Assembly: GCA_019775845.1 (NCBI GenBank)
Contig: JADQAV010000028.1
Span: forward strand, 372,001 to 436,000
Direction of reading: 5' to 3'
Origin: Myrmaecium sp. VS I D KN 1
Lineage: Eukaryota > Ascomycota > Dothideomycetes > Valsariales > Valsariaceae
Length of the DNA: 64,000 nt
Below are positions 1-10,404 of the stretch, in pieces. The stretch's first letter is position 1. Each line of letters begins with the position of its first letter. Under the pieces are notes generated by a model, which saw nothing but the letters and a program-made list of their open reading frames with translations, searched no databases and had not been told where the DNA came from. Position numbers and translations under genes: made by a program.

Positions 1-1441
1 TTTCTCTGACAACGCTCAGCGGATGAACGACATGTTAACAGGATCTAGGCACTTACCCAACTCCTGCAATGTAAGCATAAGAGCCAAATTGCAAGATTCT
101 TGCGCCCCCGTTATACTCGACGTTCCAGATGTAAGACTGGTGCTCTGACGTCAATCGGTTGTGAGTGTGCATTACACCTTTAGGCCTGCCAGTGCTGCCA
201 CTAGTAAAAGCCACGAAGAGGAGATCGTCAGGCTTCACGTCCGCCATACGCCATGCATCGTGTCGAGCAACTGGAACCCCCGAAGTCTCATGGAGACGAG
301 GAAGTTCTTCCAGGTCGGATATTATATGGACGCCATCTTTCTGGAACCTTGCTGCATGGGTTGTATCGCTAATGACAATGCTGGCTTTCACTTCTTCCAT
401 GATTGCGAACAACCGATCGTCCGGGTATGACGGATCCATGGTAGTGACCGCACCACCTGCTTTCCATACTGCGGCCATTGCACACGTAACCCATCTACTC
501 TTATTCATGAAGATAGGCACGATCATGTTCCGCTTGAGGCCAAGTTTCAGCAGACGCACTGCTAGGATGGTACTTAGGTCATCAAGTTCGCCATAGGTGA
601 AACATCCATCCGTGGTATATACCACTTCCTTATCCACGTTGTCTTGGAAGGTCTTCGCGGAATGTTCATTGAGTGTCTGTCGAGCAGGCGGTGGCAACCT
701 TGCATTCCAGTTACGGATAATCTGCTCATCGTAAGCAGAGAAGAGGCTAACGTCTTGCAGCGAGCTATTCATGTTAATGGCGATACTCTTCAAGATGCTC
801 TCGAATGTGAATAGAACATTCCGCGCACACCACTTATCCAACAAGCTTGTGCGATAGTGCAAAATGGCCTGGAGTCCGTCTTCAGACGTGTTGTCCTGTG
901 ATGTGTCCAGTTCCACGCGGAGGATCAAGTCGCTGTCCAGAGGATTTTCAGGGGTTTGTTCGTCCACACCGCGGCATGTAAGTTGTAGAGTTGTATTGAA
1001 GAGACTACAGCCTTCCTTGAAGGCATGTTTGCGAAAATGATCACTGACTATCTCGCCGTCAGCTCCAGCTAACGGAATAGACGTCAGTTTTCGCAAGTTC
1101 TGCGAGGGGGAAGTGGCCATATCAAGATCAGTCTTGACATAATAGGCTTTTGGCCACTTATAGCCAGTTTCCGTGACCGGTTCTCGATGCGATAGAAGGC
1201 CATACGAGGCATTGTCGCTTCGGGTGTATGCCTTTAGTAGCAAGGCAAATGCGATTTTGCACAAATCTGCTACTTCTGATCGGTCGGGGGGTACATCCTC
1301 CGATGCACTTAGTTTAGGCAAGGACAGCCTTGAGAAAAGTGTTTCGTCCACTGGTGAAGAGATGCGCTCGAAGACTAAACGGGGGAAATGGCAAGCATCC
1401 CGATCCGAAAGTACGCTAACTAGTTTCTCCAGGGAAGGCAT
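1..1441 (-). CDS. NRPS or NRPS-like enzyme, N-terminal part (partial, continues past the left edge)
   Basis: This is the 5' part of a peptide synthetase or related adenylating enzyme. Residues 1-250 resemble the C-terminal part of a condensation-type domain, as often precedes the first A domain in fungal NRPSs. The adenylation domain starts near residue 265 (FTYGELDDLS, then WKAGGAVTTMDPSYP). The AMP-binding A3 motif TSGSTGRPKG lies at about 413-422. The first exon is 1441-57. A 51-base intron (56-6) has a GTAAGT donor and CAG acceptor, and splicing restores the A4 segment as FGSYAYIAGVGE. In amino-acid-activating domains A4 reads like FASYVFDVSIGE. Here Ile458 stands at the Asp that binds the alpha-amino group, so the substrate may not be an alpha-amino acid (inference). 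The start is the ATG at 1441. T and later domains lie outside, so NRPS and single-module NRPS-like forms cannot be told apart. It is divergent to the ATP-grasp gene. Confidence 0.85.
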
Positions 1442-2435
1442 TGCGAAGGAGGTTTGGTCCGCTTCAGTTATTCAGTCTTGGATTATACTCATCCACAGGT
1501 GACCGCTATTGACCACAGGTTGATGCAAATGCTTTTAAGCAGCCGTTGCGCACTTTAGCGATCTGTTGCACTAATAAGTATATTTTCTCGTGAGATGTAG
1601 AGATCCAGCTTTCCTAGGTTACGATCCGTTTCTTGCTATGTCTATAGATGACATACAGTAGCAGGCGACTCGACGTGCTTGTGCATAAGGGGTGTTCCGA
1701 ATAATAGGTCCAGATCACCGGGAAAACACACAAGCGCAACAGGAACCAGGTTGACGATAACTCACCTGGGCAAAGGAATGGAGAAGAGAGAACAATGGAA
1801 TTTGAGAAAGGAGGGAGGATTGAAAACGAATGCATAGTTGAGCCAGAGCTCGGCTGGCTTCCGTACATTATCTCGGAGAAGATGAGAAAAACAATAAGTT
1901 TGCAGATAAAGCGATAATGCAAGCGACATTGGAAATGAGAATATGTTGTCAAACATGAGCAGCCATGTTGGAAAACTGAAGTCGGGTTGTTCATGCATCT
2001 ATTCACCGGACGGTCCGATCGAACATGCGAAGCTGGGCTGGCGATCGGAATCCCATCATTTTTAGCGGAACACGCCGCAATGCATCCAATTGTCCCATGT
2101 AAGCATCGCTGACTCTAGGTAATGGCAGGAAACATGCTAGTCGCCTTGAAAGGCTTCGAAACCTCTGTAAGTCGTGTTCATGGAGAGGCTCGGACATTCC
2201 GAGACATTCGGAGGGACCGCGAAGTTCGGCTTTTTCCATGGGGAATTAAGAAACTCCCAAATCGGTCTTCTATATAGGCGCGCAAGCCTTGCTACATAGA
2301 GAGAACACTCACCGTATGAATTTGGCAATCCCTTTGCGCCTAGGGGTTTCCCTTTTGTAGTATTTGATTATCAGAGCATCTGGGCGAAGCGATAGGACTT
2401 AAGTTAGGAGTGTTGCACAGTGTCGGAACGCAGTG
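1442..2435. promoter_or_regulatory. Divergent intergenic region between the NRPS and ATP-grasp genes
   Basis: About 1 kb separates the two divergent start codons. Short open frames on the minus strand (for example around 1614-2006) have no recognisable domain and no coding-like composition. I see no clear TATA box or known cluster-regulator site. The layout is that of a shared bidirectional promoter. Confidence 0.5.
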
Positions 2436-4512
2436 ATGTCTGATACAATTGTTGGGAGAATTGGAGAACAGCAGGAGGGTGAGTGTTCAAGTACGGCGTT
2501 TTGAGTGTTATCGTTACGTTCCTCGCATCTTCAAAGCCATTGCCTGACTGACGCGAAATGACTCTACAGTCCGATTCAGCTGCAGATGGCATGCCAATCC
2601 CACCTACACGAATGCCACAGGAGCTGTTTCGTGGCAATCAATAGACATCTTTCTCAAGGAACTTTCTCGGACGCCTTCGTTTTCGTGGCCTAAGGACGTG
2701 GAGGAGATCCAATTGTCCTTTGAGATCCCCCCCAACGGGAGGCATCAAATCAACCCGCAGAATTTCGGTTCCTTGGCAGCTGTCCAGTTTTTCAAAGACT
2801 CCCTCGCTGCGACTGGAGCTGAGCATGAAACTGTTGTAAGACTGGTGATACCACATACCCGCGGATATATCGTACGGTCTGATATCATCCCGTTACGCTT
2901 GATAGATTGCCCGCTTGCCAGTAAGGTTGTGGCTTTTGCAAAGGTCCACCAATTCTTCGAAGCAAAGCCCCTCCGTAACGAGACGCTACAACAGATCCGG
3001 GATGCATTTTCAGCAGCTGCCGGGGGCATTCTCATGAAAGATGTTGGTTCGACCGATCCGGAGTCAATCAACTTGCAATTGTCAAAGCTCGATGTTGAAT
3101 TGCGTAACCGGCTGTCATTTCCTTGGCTTTCGATGGAAGAGCCCAAGCGGAAAACGCTCGCTTTGGTGGAGGGCGGTCGTCGCAGCCCAGACTTTGGAGG
3201 GAATGGTGAGACCGTCTTCACGGCGGCGCAAGCTCTAGGAATCGATATGGTCGTACTCGACAATCCCGGACATTGGCTAGAAGGTCCCCGTTGGGCCCAC
3301 TGGCGCAAAGCGTTCCTTCCCATTGAAGCTGGACTTCAGTCTGACGAGGTTTTCACGCGTCGCGTTGTCAACGCAATCCGCTCGTACAAGGGGCATATTG
3401 ATGGTCTCGTGACGTTCTGCGACCACTACAAGGAGGCAGTCGCTGCAGCAGCCGTAGAGCTCTCATTACCAACACTACCTCCAGATGTATTCGCTCTTGC
3501 CACGGATAAATACAGGCTGAGACGCTTTGAGGGCCACGAAGCTTTTCGGGCGTCTAGTGTGGAGGAGGCTACAAGCATTGTACAGGAGCACAATCTCGAC
3601 TTCCCTCTGATCATGAAGCCGTGCACAGGCTATCTCTCAGAAGGTGTTTTCAGAGTGGAGAATCTCGAGGAGCTTCAGGCCGGTATACGATCCATCAATC
3701 TCGAGCGGCACGGCGCGGCTTTCGCCATTGAAAAGTATTGCGAGGGTCCAGAAGTGGATGCAAACTTCGTTCTCTGTGACGGAGAATTGTTGTTCTTCGA
3801 AGCATCCGACGAATTTCCCAAAGGGGCGGACGTGAATAGCTATGGGACTGTCAATAGCTTCATTGAGCTAGGAAACATCCTCCCATCAAATCTTCCGGGC
3901 GACGAGCTTGCTCTCCTTCGCGACTCCTTGCACCAGAGCCTACTTCGATTGGGTTTTCGGGACGGGGTATTCCATCTCGAAGCGCGAATCGCGAACTCAA
4001 GCGTGGAATATGCGACGAAGGGAAACGTGTTCGACTTGAATGAACGCTCCGTGAGTGCCAAGGGAGCACCATTTGCATGGTTGATCGAAATCAACCCACG
4101 GCCTGCTGGAATCCAGGCCTCAGACGCGTCAAAGCACACATACGGAATCGACTACTGGGGCCTTGGACTACTCTTTGGTTTAGAGGATAGGCGACGCGCC
4201 AGGCAACTCTCGCATCCGTTCGCGCAGGGTCCGCAGTACTGGTGCGAGATGGTTTTCATCCCGGTTGAGAAAGGCGGAGTATTTGACTCAGAGGATGTGT
4301 GCACAGAACTTTTCAGTAGACATCCTGATCTTGCGGACTCTGTTTCTTGGTGTCATTGCTTTTGGACCAAGGGGGACCGTTTACCGGATCCCCACACTGA
4401 AGGAGTGAACACCTGGGTGGCGCATTTCAACGTCTTTTCCCGGTCATCCCGAGAACACGTACTGCAGCTCGCGGAATTTGTGAGAAAAGAGGTTAGAATT
4501 TCCATTCTTTAG
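2436..4512 (+). CDS. ATP-grasp carboxylate-amine ligase, 661 aa, 2 exons
   Basis: This is an ATP-grasp enzyme, expected to join a carboxylate to an amine through an acyl-phosphate; the architecture recalls the carnosine-synthase-like (CARNS1-type) branch. Exons are 2436-2478 and 2570-4512. The long frame has no in-frame ATG near its 5' end. The ATG at 2436 plus a 91-base intron (GTGAGT donor, CTGAC branch, TACAG acceptor) fixes the phase and gives MSDTIVGRIGEQQEVRFSC. About 350 N-terminal residues precede the ATP-grasp fold. Nucleotide-binding elements are FPLIMKPCTGY (about 359), FAIEKYCEGPEVD (399) and the metal-binding EINPRPAG (about 521), so the catalytic core looks intact. With the divergent NRPS gene it probably forms a small natural-product locus in which this ligase makes or extends an amide bond (inference). 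The substrates cannot be read from the sequence. Confidence 0.85.
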
Positions 4513-4846
4513 ATAGTAAAAAGGTTAGGTAGCGATTCTAGACGAGTATTCAGGTCCAGAGGAGCAGTTGCTGTCATGATCTTGGATCTTGCTGATACCT
4601 GTCGCTTGGCCATCTTATCAGAAAGCAGGGATAGTCACCACGAGCTAAAATTGCAAAACGAGACTATATGCAGGCTGAGGACCCGTCTAGATGATTGATT
4701 TGAAGAGAAAAAGAAAGTTATGGATGGAGAAAGGGGAACAGCAGCCAATGCTGGCTCGCCTTATTGTCAAAACTGTCGGGCCGTTTTGACATCTTACAAA
4801 TACGCGCGCTCTCATTGGCTGAACGCTACATCAGCTCAGCCTTGGA

Positions 4847-4869
4847 TATCTGATGTTCGGCATCAGATA
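4847..4869. promoter_or_regulatory. Perfect inverted repeat beside the TATA box
   Basis: The arms TATCTGATG and CATCAGATA are exact reverse complements around the 5-base loop TTCGG. The repeat ends 15 bases before the TATATAAA box. It has the form of a site for a dimeric transcription factor. I do not recognise the factor. Confidence 0.5.
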
Positions 4870-4884
4870 CTCGACCTTACTGGA

Positions 4885-4892
4885 TATATAAA
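4885..4892 (+). promoter_or_regulatory. TATA box of the metallothionein-like gene
   Basis: A consensus TATATAAA lies about 180 bases upstream of the start codon, followed by a CT-rich leader. Confidence 0.55.
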
Positions 4893-5070
4893 CCTGGCCT
4901 GACCTGAACAGAATCCTGACTTCCTTTCTTCTCTCATCAGTTTATCTGCTTGACCAAATCTTCACGAACTTCAAAGCCCCAGCACTTCCGAGACACCTTC
5001 CTCATCCATCTGTTATCTATCATCCTCACACTTCCAGCCTTGCCATCGTCAGCAACAAAACACTTCCACA

Positions 5071-5514
5071 ATGTCGGCTCCTACCTCCGCAATTCCTTCC
5101 ACCTGCTGCCGCCGCTCTGGCGAGACCTGTGCTTGCGCTGCTGAGGCCAAATGCTCATGTGGCAAGCAGCCTGCCCTTCACTGCACCTGTGAGAAGGCCG
5201 CCGTCGAGAACACCATCACCGGTGCCCGTTGCTCTTGCAGTAAGTTGCCTTGCTCAATAATGAAGTCTCAACGCTAAATCAATACACAGACCAGCGTGCT
5301 CAAGGCCAGTGCACATGTGGCCGCGCTGCTCAAGAGAACAGCGTTACGGGCGCAACTTGCGCTTGCGGCAAGCGTCCTAGCAGTAAGTCCTCCATGAGCT
5401 CAGCCTTCTATCATAGCTGAACCGAACTAATACCATAAACCAGACTCCTGCACCTGCTCTGGTACTGAGCTCGGCAGCAGAGCTGAGGAGACCGATTTCA
5501 CCACCAAGCACTAG
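5071..5514 (+). CDS. Cys-rich metallothionein-like protein, 110 aa, 3 exons
   Basis: This is a small cytosolic Cys-rich protein of the type found throughout Pezizomycotina (I believe catalogued as DUF7871). Its probable role is binding soft metal ions. Exons are 5071-5239, 5290-5382 and 5444-5514. Both introns begin GTAAGT and both split an AAC codon after its first base. The protein has 16 Cys: one CC pair near the N-terminus and seven CxC motifs (CAC, CSC, CTC, CSC, CTC, CAC, CTC). Segments such as KAAVENTITGARCSC and RAAQENSVTGATCAC repeat at about 31 residues. Exon 2 is exactly 93 bases (31 codons) with both borders in phase 1, so it corresponds to one repeat unit. There is no signal peptide. 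The strong TATA box and pyrimidine-rich leader suggest high or inducible expression. Metal binding is inferred from composition alone. Confidence 0.8.
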
Positions 5515-6559
5515 AGCTTTGGATCAAGCGTATTACCCTTCATTTCCACTCATGCGGAAGTTTGAGAGCACGTTTAAATTGCAATTATTTGGTGTTGCTG
5601 GAGTTGATGTCCTTGCTGAAAAAGGCGCAGGACGGGACAAGGCTGGCTTGGGGATCCCCTGGAAATTGGGGAAGGGATTATCATGCAGTATCTGATCCAC
5701 CTGCTCAAGTCGATTTATATATACCCACTTGATCTCTGTATAATTAACCATTGAATGCCCTTCATTGTGTTGAATTGTGTGTGCCTGTTCTCCTATTATC
5801 CACCAGATGCCTGGCTACATTTCAGCCCTATTTGGGACTGCCGACGGAAACAACGGATCGAAGCCACCGATGACCGAGCATCCACCGGCCGTTATCGTCC
5901 TAAGATCGTAGTGGATGCAGATTGATACGACGGAGATCCTTCTGTTCTTCGATTGACGGGCTGTCAGTTGCCAGAACTTGTCCCCGCAGCTGAACGTCGA
6001 AAACTTCGATATCGTCGATGCTTCCGAAGGAACCACGGGGGCTGTATCGGGACCGACTCATAGAACAATTCCTCCTCGCAATGTCTTTCCGGAGGCATTT
6101 GGCGGCAAAGGTAAAGACGGGACGGTGCGATGCTGTGGAGCGCGCGCACACGTAGCCGCACCGTAGATTCCGAGAGTCTGCCAAGACATGGCACGTGCGT
6201 GCCTATCCAGGGCGGTTGTGGCAGCCTCAGGACGTCGGAATTCAGGGACCCCCGGAGTTTGGGTATTCTGGAAAGCGACGGGACCTCTCCATTTCTCGTG
6301 TTCTGCGAGCACCATTGCTAGGTCTGACGTTCTCCCCCGATATAGGGCGAGCTCCCCACCTATCCACTAGCCTACAAGCATACCAACACCATTCGCGATC
6401 CCCGCCGCCCTCCTGGAGCCACTATCACAACATCACGATTGCCCCCTCGTTCCTTAAGCATCCGGTGAAGCATACGACGGTGCCCCCCCGCTCGCCCGCA
6501 TATTCCCTGGCGGGGGTATTCCGCCATATACGTCCAGGCAGTCTGAAACCACAGTCAAG
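5515..6559. other. Intergenic: metallothionein 3' side and AP-2 alpha promoter
   Basis: About 1 kb with no coding frame I can support. The part next to 6560 is C-rich, like a 5' leader. No RNA gene or repeat was seen. Confidence 0.5.
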
Positions 6560-9500
6560 ATGGCGTCAGGAACCGGATCCGGCGGCATCTTCAGCCGAAA
6601 CAGCAATAGCAATGTTCCCACCATGCGCGGTACGCACCTCAATGACCATCGGGAACCTAGCATCTACTGACGCGCCGGAAGGTTTGGTATCCTTCATCGC
6701 CGATCTGCGCAACGCGAGAGCACGGGAGCTGGAAGAGAAGCGGATCAATAAAGAACTGGCAAACATTCGGTCAGTGGAATATCTCTCGGCTGCCGGGCAT
6801 ACCAGACTGACGGACATCGCAGGCAGAAGTTTAAAGGTATTGTCGAAGCCTTCGTCTTGCGCGCCAGCTAATCTGAATGCATAGACGGCAACCTGAACGG
6901 ATACTCCAAGAAGAAATACGTTTGCAAGGTATGGCCCTCGCCGGTCATGTCGCGAGGTTGTCACTGATAGCAATAGCTCCTTTACATATATATTCTCGGA
7001 TGGAACGTCGATTTCGGCCACCTCGAGGCGGTCAACCTCATATCTGCCACCAAATACTCGGAGAAACAGATTGGTTATCTCGCGGTCACGCTGTTCCTCC
7101 ATGAAGAGCACGAGCTCCTACATTTGGTTGTGAACAGCATAAGGAAAGATCTCCTGGACCACAATGAGTTGTATAATTGCTTAGCATTGCATGCCATCGC
7201 CAATGTGGGTGGCAAAGAAATGGGCGAGGCTCTAAGTGCAGATGTGCACAGACTACTGATCTCGCCGTATGTCTGTTCGGAAAACCATTCACTAACGGAT
7301 GTAGTCGCTGACAAACTCTCAGGGCCTCCAAGTCATTCGTGAAGAAGAAGGCCGCGTTAACACTCTTGCGACTATACCGGAAGTACCCTGACATTGTCCA
7401 GCTGGAATGGGCGGAACGTATAGTGGCTTTGATGGATGATCCGGATATGGGCGTTGCGCTCTCAGTGACTTCGTTGGTCATGGCTTTAGTTCAGGATAAT
7501 CCGGAACAGTACAAGGGAAGTTACGTGAAAGCAGCCCGACGATTGAAGCAGATTGTTGTGGATGGCCAATGTGCTGCCGATTACCTATATTACAAGGTTC
7601 CTTGCCCATGGCTACAGGTGAAGCTGCTACGACTATTGCAATACTACCCTCCGGCAGGTGAGTGCAAACATGCAAGCCAGCGGCAATTAAGACAACTAAC
7701 GTCATTCAGAGGATACGCTCATCCGAAATCTCATTCGGGAATCTCTACAGAAGATACTGGATTCGGCAATGGAGATGCCAAAAAATGTGCAGCAGAATAA
7801 CGCACAAAACGCGGTGCTATTCGAAGCCATTAATTTGACTATTCATCTCGATACGGAGCACGATCTCATGGTCCAGATCTCCGAGCGACTTGGAAAATTC
7901 ATACAGTCCCGGGAGACCAATGTTCGCTATCTTGGACTGGAGGCAATGACACATTTGGCCGCCAGATCCGAGACTCTCGATCCCATCAAGAAACATCAGA
8001 ACATTATCATCGGTTCCCTCCGCGACAGGGACATCAGCGTGCGCCGACAAGGCCTTGATTTGCTCTACAGCATGTGTGATCCCACAAACTCGCAACCTAT
8101 CGTGAGCGAGCTTCTGAAGTATCTGCAAACGGCCGATTTTGCCATAAGAGAGGAGATGGTCCTTAAGATAGCCATTTTAACTGAAAAGTATGCCACTGAT
8201 GTGCAGTGGTATGTCGATATCTCACTGCGCTTGATTGCCATGGCAGGGGATCACGTTAGCGATGAAGTATGGCAGCGGGTCATCCAGATTGTCACGAACA
8301 ACGAAGAGCTTCAGGTCTACGCCGCACAAAACATTCTGCAATATCTGAAGACCGACTGCCATGAAACACTGGTGAAGATAGGAGGCTATCTGCTCGGCGA
8401 GTTTGGACATCTGATCGCGGACAATAAGGGTTGCAGTCCAATCGAGCAATTCCTTGCACTGCAATCCAAGATGCGTGGATGCTCTTCAAGCACTCGCGCG
8501 ATAATACTTTCTTGCTTCATCAAGTTCGTCAATTTGTTTCCAGAGATCAAGCCTCAGCTGCTACAGGTCTTCAAAGCCTATAGCCACACATTGGACCCCG
8601 AACTACAACAGCGTGCATGCGAGTATCTCGCTCTGGCAACACTACCTACCGATGACTTGCTTCGGACTGTATGCGATGAGATGCCCCCCTTCCCGGAGAG
8701 AGCGTCTGCTCTGCTCTCGCGCCTACACCAGAAGCATGCAAACACTAGCGACAAGCGTACGTGGGTCGTGGGAGGCAAAGACGCAAACTCGGATCCGAAG
8801 GAATTCGTATTGGCGCAGTCTACCGGGTTGAAACGGACGTTCACAAATGCAACGAAGAATCCAGCTACCCCAACTTCACCTACCGGTCCCAATGGCAGTA
8901 CGACAAACGGTTCGTCCGATCTCTTGGCGGGCTTGGATATGAGTGCAGGTGCCGATAAACCTGCCTCGAAGACGCCGAATCTTGCCAGCGCTGCACACCT
9001 TAGTCCAGACTGGGAGATTGGATACAATCGTCTCCTGCTCCGCGCCGAAGGCGTGTTGTACGAGGACGTCCAGATCCAAGTGGGCGTGCGCTCCGAATAC
9101 CGCAGTGAGCTCGGCTGCCTCATTCTCTACTTCACGAACAAATCCTCATTCCCCATGAATTCCGTTACTACTACGCTGGATAATCGGTCTGCCGAGGTCC
9201 TGAAGACGGACATCAAAGGCTTGCCTGACACGACGATCCCTCCTGACGGCCAAACGCAGCAAATGATCATGTTCGAGTGCAAGAACATCTTCACGGACCC
9301 ACCAACAATCCGTATCTCCTACCTTGCCGGCGCGCTCCAAGCCTTGACCCTCCAGCTCCCGGTCGTCCTGCACAAATACATGGATCCCGCCGAGCTCAGC
9401 GCGGAGGACTTTTTCAAGCGGTGGAAGCAGATCGGTGGTGCGCCCAGAGAGGCGCAGAGGGTGTTTGCGGTGCGCAAGGGCAGGGGAATGAATGCCCAGT

Positions 9501-9813
9501 TCACCCGTAAAGTGGTCGAGGGCTTCCGGTGGGGGGTCTTGGATGGCGTCGACCCGAACCAGAAGAACATTGTTGGCGCGACGGTGCTGCATACGAGTGA
9601 GGCGGGCAAGTTCGGGTGCTTGATGCGGTTGGAGCCGAACTTCGAGGCTAATGTGAGTACCCCGCATGTAGAGCGAACCGCGCGACATTGACTAACTTGT
9701 CCTTTCTTCCACAGATGTATCGTCTCACCATCCGCGCTACTGATGAGAGCGTACCGCCGGTACTGATGAAGCTCATGGAGGACCGGCTTTCGCAAGGCAT
9801 TGCTCTCGACTAG
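6560..9813 (+). CDS. APL3: AP-2 adaptor complex subunit alpha, 960 aa, 8 exons
   Basis: This is the large alpha subunit of the AP-2 clathrin adaptor, acting in endocytosis at the plasma membrane. Exons: 6560-6629, 6682-6769, 6823-6836, 6885-6928, 6977-7266, 7323-7657, 7710-9652, 9715-9813. All junctions keep the frame. Two exons are micro-exons of 14 and 44 bases, read from conservation (MRGLVSFIADLRNARARELE, then RQKFKDGNLNGYSKKKYVCK). The N-terminal adaptin trunk of alpha-helical repeats covers about residues 20-600, including KKKAALTLLRLYRKYPD and FGHLIADNKG. A Ser/Thr/Asn-rich hinge lies near 700-760, then the ear begins around SPDWEIGYNRLLLRAEGVLYED. The last exon gives MYRLTIRATDESVPPVLMKL. 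Length and layout fit the fungal family. The start is the first ATG in frame with the conserved MRGLVSF segment. Confidence 0.95.
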
Positions 9814-10404
9814 TTATATATTAATATCTGTTTGAACTTTATTTGGTGTTGAACTGATTGAATAAGGATTTGAGCAAAGCCGTCAGGGTTTGTATTTGTG
9901 AAGCACACTTTTTGCTTTCCATTTCCATGACATTTAGCCGTCATGTTTTTTCTTGTCCAACTCTTTACCCTTTTACATCCCAAGCCAGCACTTCGACGCG
10001 TAGTTTTAAGTTTTTTTGGAATAGGGAAGGGGGAAAATGGTAGTCTATCTTTTATATCCATCTCAGATGCTCGCGGAGAAATCAGCAGACCTCTCCACCA
10101 CTCACTGTCTCTCTATTTTCTTCACTTGAAAGAATAGAAAAGGTGCACTTCCGTATTACCTACCCGACGAGGAGGAGAAAGAGGACAAGAAAGAAGACCT
10201 CGTCAATGAGCGTTCTCACGCCAGTCAACGAGAACGAGGCCCTACACTCAGTCTCTTCCCCCGGAACCCCACCCCCCAGCAACTCACAGCAAGGCGGAAT
10301 CTAGGTGACAGAAAGACACAGGAACGCCCTTCCTTTCCCCCATTCCCCACCCCACCCCCATGATTCCGAGATGGTTCATAAGGGTGCGGAGGGGTTGCGT
10401 CGCG
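9814..10404. other. Convergent intergenic region
   Basis: This lies between the 3' ends of AP-2 alpha and the minus-strand orphan gene. Its first 250 bases are AT-rich, as in a 3'UTR. No gene was seen. Confidence 0.5.

Larger units (their letters stand above)
4513..5070. promoter_or_regulatory. Metallothionein-like gene promoter region
   Basis: This holds the 3' side of the ATP-grasp gene and the promoter of the Cys-rich gene. Visible elements are an ATTGG (reverse CCAAT) box near 4814, a 9-base perfect inverted repeat at 4847-4869, and TATATAAA at 4885-4892, about 180 bases upstream of the ATG. The last 150 bases are pyrimidine-rich, as in highly expressed fungal leaders. Confidence 0.6.

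Noticed and set aside
1614-2006. Minus-strand 130-codon frame between the NRPS and ATP-grasp genes
   Set aside because: No domain, no plausible ATG context, and a second frame is open over the same stretch.
2548-2697. A non-ATG start for the ATP-grasp protein inside the long exon
   Set aside because: An upstream ATG exon with consensus splice sites and matching phase explains the open DNA before 2698.
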